From NCBI RefSeq assembly GCF_958295425.1, contig NC_081146.1, positions 13,066,985 to 13,130,984 on the forward strand: a DNA stretch of 64,000 nt, in the 5' to 3' direction. The notes below the pieces were generated by a model. The model was not told the origin of the DNA and made no database searches. It saw nothing but the letters and a program-made list of their open reading frames with translations. A program made the position numbers and the translations under genes. Every line of letters starts with the position of its first letter. Within the stretch, counting starts at the first letter, position 1. This document shows positions 61,737 to 64,000 of the stretch, in pieces. This DNA comes from Solea solea. Its lineage: Eukaryota; Chordata; Actinopteri; Pleuronectiformes; Soleidae.

Positions 61737-62900
61737 TAATTATAGTAGTATAATGTCGTGTATATATATATATATATAAATAGGAACAGACAAGTTCCTT
61801 GTTTGTAACAACCTACCTATATGTTTGGGACTGTGGCTCTCTGCATGGGCCTTGCTGTCATTGCTGAGTGCTGCTGCAGCTGCTACCGGAGACACCACTA
61901 CTGACGTCGGCTGTTGCTGCTGCTGCTGCAAGTGGTGGTGCTGATGGTGCTGGTTCACCCCGAGAAACGACCTCACATTGAGCAGGGAGTTCTGGCCTAG
62001 AAAAGCCCCGTTCGTCCAGTTGTGGAACTTCCCAATCTGACAAGTGTACAGTCCGTGACTGGGCAGGAAGGCCGGGTGGGTTTGGAGCTGGTGGTGTGGG
62101 GCTGATGGATGCGTGGTGGCTGCTGGGCCACCGGGGGACGTGGGTTTCTGAGAGGAACTATCAGGAGTCGTCGCGGTCTCTGCTAAAGACCATATCTTAG
62201 GCTTGTTGTTCGACGGGAGAGGAAAAGTCCCGGATCTGTCCGGGGAAAAAACTCTTGTTGTGTTGTTGTTGTTGCCGTCAGAGTTCTCCTTACTCCCTGG
62301 GTGAACTGGAACTGTGCTCTTTGATTTATCAAAGGCCTCGTGGGCCTGCAGGGCGAAGGCCCGTCTTTTCTCCAAACTGTCCAAGTCTACACCTGCACCC
62401 ACACCGCCTCTGTGTTCCCTGCCCCCCTCTGTCGATTTATCGTCATCGTCCTCGTTGCTTTGATCCCCGTCGTTGTCGTCGATTTTGTCTATGTCTATGC
62501 TCTCCAAATCAATCTCCTCCTCGTCTTCATTCTTCTCCGCTTCGTCTCCGCTGCCGAACAAGTTGCCGTCCTCCCCGTCCTCTTTGCTCCTGCTCCCCCA
62601 GGTCACCTTGTTCTCCTTCTTGAGCCTCCTCCTGGCGTTGGCGAACCAGGTGGAAACCTGCGTCAGGGTCATTTTGGTGATGATGGCCAGCATGATCTTC
62701 TCGCCCTTGGTTGGGTACGGGTTCTTCCTGTGCTCGTTGAGCCAGGCTTTCAGGGTGCTGGTGCTCTCCCGGGTGGCGTTCTTGGGCCTGGCCGGGTCCC
62801 CGTACTGAAACTGACCATATGGATAGAAGGCCGGGGAGGTGTGTGCTGCAAAGCTGGCAGGGTGGACGCCGGGACTGTCCTTCAGATCATACTGGGATCC
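60500..62900 (-). CDS. irx1: irx1, Iroquois homeobox transcription factor (partial; exons 2-4, exon 1 outside window)
   Basis: This is a nuclear TALE-class homeodomain transcription factor of the Iroquois family, which patterns neural, heart, kidney, limb/fin and other tissues in vertebrates. The coding parts are 62900-61817, 61642-61567 and 60557-60500, read on the minus strand. They join in phases 1 and 2 into 405 codons ending in TGA at 60502-60500. The homeodomain contains [20 protein letters not shown] and [14 protein letters not shown]. Features that favour Irx1 over Irx3 or the other paralogues, judged from memory of human IRX1, are the lead-in [19 protein letters not shown] after the homeodomain, the acidic [46 protein letters not shown], and the C-terminus ending VLTALSSA. 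Human IRX1 has 480 residues, so roughly 75 should be encoded by the missing exon 1. No frameshift or premature stop is seen. Whether this is irx1a or irx1b cannot be decided here. Confidence 0.95.
60710..60744. repeat. (AAT)n microsatellite in irx1 intron 3
   Basis: A near-perfect run of about 11 AAT units on the plus strand. Confidence 0.95.
60880..60917. repeat. (AAT)n/(ATT)n inverted trinucleotide array in irx1 intron 3
   Basis: A short AAT run switches directly to a longer ATT run, so the two halves are complementary and can pair. Confidence 0.93.
61310..61540. promoter_or_regulatory. candidate conserved element in irx1 intron 3
   Basis: This is complex, low-repeat sequence next to exon 3. 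Visible sites are an exact POU octamer ATGCAAAT (61463-61470), TAATTA at 61425-61430, a TTAATTAC site near 61399-61405, and several ATTTATT/CATTAAT homeodomain-like sites. It is not coding on the irx1 strand. Motif density inside an Irx1 intron fits an enhancer, but conservation was not measured. Confidence 0.4.
61567..61642 (-). CDS. irx1: irx1 exon 3 (76 nt)
   Basis: This short exon is bounded by the acceptor TTTTCCTTCCAG and the donor ACAG/GTGAGA. Entered in phase 1, it reads [14 protein letters not shown] then [11 protein letters not shown], which lines up with the human IRX1 stretch containing DSPAQQLKSPFQPVRD. It leaves in phase 2 (AG plus one base). Both splice sites, both phases and the protein similarity agree, so the call is strong despite the length. 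Confidence 0.93.
61643..61816 (-). other. irx1: irx1 intron 2 (174 bp) dominated by a TA palindrome
   Basis: This short intron runs from donor GTAGGT to acceptor CCTTCCAG. It contains a perfect 44-bp palindrome at 61698-61741, with arms AATTATACTA around a (TA)n core, and a second (TA)n tract at about 61757-61778. More than a third of the intron is simple TA repeat. Confidence 0.9.
61698..61741. repeat. perfect 44-bp palindrome with (TA)n core
   Basis: The left arm AATTATACTA and right arm TAGTATAATT are exact reverse complements flanking alternating TA. The whole segment equals its own reverse complement, so it could fold as a hairpin in RNA or a cruciform in DNA. Confidence 0.95.
61817..62900 (-). 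CDS. irx1: irx1 exon 2 (homeodomain, acidic region, IRO motif)
   Basis: The exon starts in phase 0 at GGA (Gly of GSQYDLK) after a pyrimidine-rich acceptor ending in CAAAG. It ends in phase 1 at ATAG before the donor GTAGGT. The upstream in-frame ATG at 62942 lies in intron 1 sequence and is not the true start. The homeodomain is at about 62789-62610, including the three-residue loop extension NPYP typical of TALE proteins. An acidic Asp/Glu-rich stretch lies at about 62543-62438. The IRO motif [15 protein letters not shown] is at 62204-62160. A conserved block from [13 protein letters not shown] to RSFLGV is at 62078-61956. A His/Gln run (QHHQHHH, then six Gln from a CAG/CTG tract near 61912-61930) follows and may vary in length. 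The long plus-strand open frames opposite this exon are shadows of it. Confidence 0.96.
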
Positions 62901-63165
62901 CTTTGAAAAAAGAAATGACATTGTCCGATTACAATTAAGCAATTTTTATTATTACTAGTATCCATGTGAGTGTAAAAAAATAAAAGTAAGAATTACTCTC
63001 TTAGTTTAGCTCAAAAGGAGTTTGGTGAATTTGCTGCAGTTACATTTGTCAACACATGAATGAAAAATAAACAACCCTAAAGTGACAGTTGCACCTGAGC
63101 TTTCCACAAATACGCGTCTCAACTTACAAAGTGTCACGCGAAGGCCTGAAACAACCACGCGTCTG

Positions 63166-63209
<44 letters not shown>

Positions 63210-64000
63210 AGGCTGATACTTTTAATTAGTAAACATTATTCACTCGTGTCAGTCTACGAAGGAGACAAACAGTGAACAGGACAAGAGAGAGAGCCGCGTT
63301 CCATTCGTGTGAACGCGCAAACATACGCAAAATAGCCAAAAACTTTCTGCGTGCGTCTTCCAAACTTCCAAACACTCGAGTTTTTTTTTTTTTTGTGTGT
63401 GTCAGAGCAGCAGGAAGGCCAAAGTAAAGTTCCCCCTGCATCACGCATCATTAGTTAATCAGACATGTTGTTTTCACTCGCTTTTGACGCCTCAACACTC
63501 ACACCCAGAGATAAAGTCAAGCAACGAACGTGCAGGGTTTGTTTTGGACGAGGTTTGCTTTTGGGGTTTGAAGCTGTGGCGCAGAAAAGCCTCCCTCTGA
63601 GGGCCCGATGCACACATTAGCCACTACATTAACACACTGCGACTTAATCATCATCATCACCAGGATTATTTTAGGTCAATAAATGCTCTTCATGGAGCAG
63701 CAGCAGCAGCAGACACCCACGAGTCATTTACTGAGTGGATGACGGAATATGAGCCTAACCTCACTCACAGCTGAAGCTTTAGTTCCACACATGAGATTAT
63801 TTATAACAATCTGGGGGAAATTATACAGCCAGTACACCGGACTGAGTATAAACTTTATTTTTATTTTTTAATGGTGCGTGCTGAAACGCAAATGCATGAT
63901 ACGTTCATTTCTTCTTCTCTGAAATAAATCTAACCTTACAATCGATCACACTTTAAATGATATATTATGTGTTTGCTGTGTATTATTATACAGCCTGTTT
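62901..64000 (-). other. irx1: irx1 intron 1, 3' part (continues beyond window)
   Basis: No segment here encodes the expected Irx1 N-terminus (MSFPQLGYPQ-like), and no donor is preceded by LFSQM-like coding, so exon 1 lies past 64000. The intron holds a (CA)n array (63168-63205), a T-run near 63380-63393, and a complex stretch at about 63600-63880 with AT-rich homeodomain-like sites and a short CAG run (63700-63715). Confidence 0.8.
63168..63205. repeat. (CA)n microsatellite in irx1 intron 1
   Basis: An uninterrupted run of about 19 CA units on the plus strand. Confidence 0.97.

Noticed and set aside
62340..62906. 188-codon plus-strand open frame
   Set aside because: It is the antisense shadow of irx1 exon 2, as are the other plus-strand frames at 62255-62808.
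62901..62942. In-frame ATG codons at 62942 and 62921 upstream of exon 2
   Set aside because: They lie in intron 1 before a clear acceptor. The Irx1 family has an exon 1 that must supply the N-terminus.

Overview
The window looks like a teleost fish nuclear genome. Three things point there. It carries an Iroquois homeobox gene with short vertebrate-type introns. It has many long (CA)n/(GT)n, (TA)n and (AAT)n microsatellites. It also holds fish-type mobile element debris: a tRNA-headed SINE with a tail common in teleosts, a decayed Tc1-like transposase, and what looks like an L2/Maui-type LINE tail. There is no bacterial gene density, operon or CRISPR array.

The only protein-coding gene I can support is irx1, on the minus strand at the right edge. 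Three of its four coding exons lie in the window: exon 2 (61817-62900, TALE homeodomain, acidic region and IRO motif), exon 3 (61567-61642) and exon 4 (60500-60557, with the stop). They join in frame through canonical GT/AG sites and give 405 residues. Exon 1, with the start codon, lies beyond position 64000, so intron 1 is longer than 1.1 kb. The a/b teleost paralogue cannot be told from this sequence.

Positions 1 to about 59,900 are downstream (3') of irx1. I find no convincing coding gene there; every open frame is short, low-complexity or unlike any family I know. This matches the gene desert flanking Irx clusters in vertebrates, which is known to carry many conserved enhancers. Between the microsatellites are blocks of complex sequence rich in homeodomain-type (TAATTA, CATTAA), POU octamer (ATGCAAAT), TALE-type (TGACAG) and other motifs. 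I list these as candidate regulatory blocks at low confidence, because conservation cannot be measured from one sequence.

The points most worth a second look are: an octamer-CRE-TATA cluster about 2 kb past the irx1 stop (58300-58520); a complex block in irx1 intron 3 (61310-61540); irx1 intron 2, only 174 bp long and holding a perfect 44-bp palindrome; four (AAT)n arrays around the last exon; and two inverted repeats inside candidate enhancer blocks (26589-26613 and 33272-33290). No wholly new system is demonstrated here. The likely interest is regulatory.
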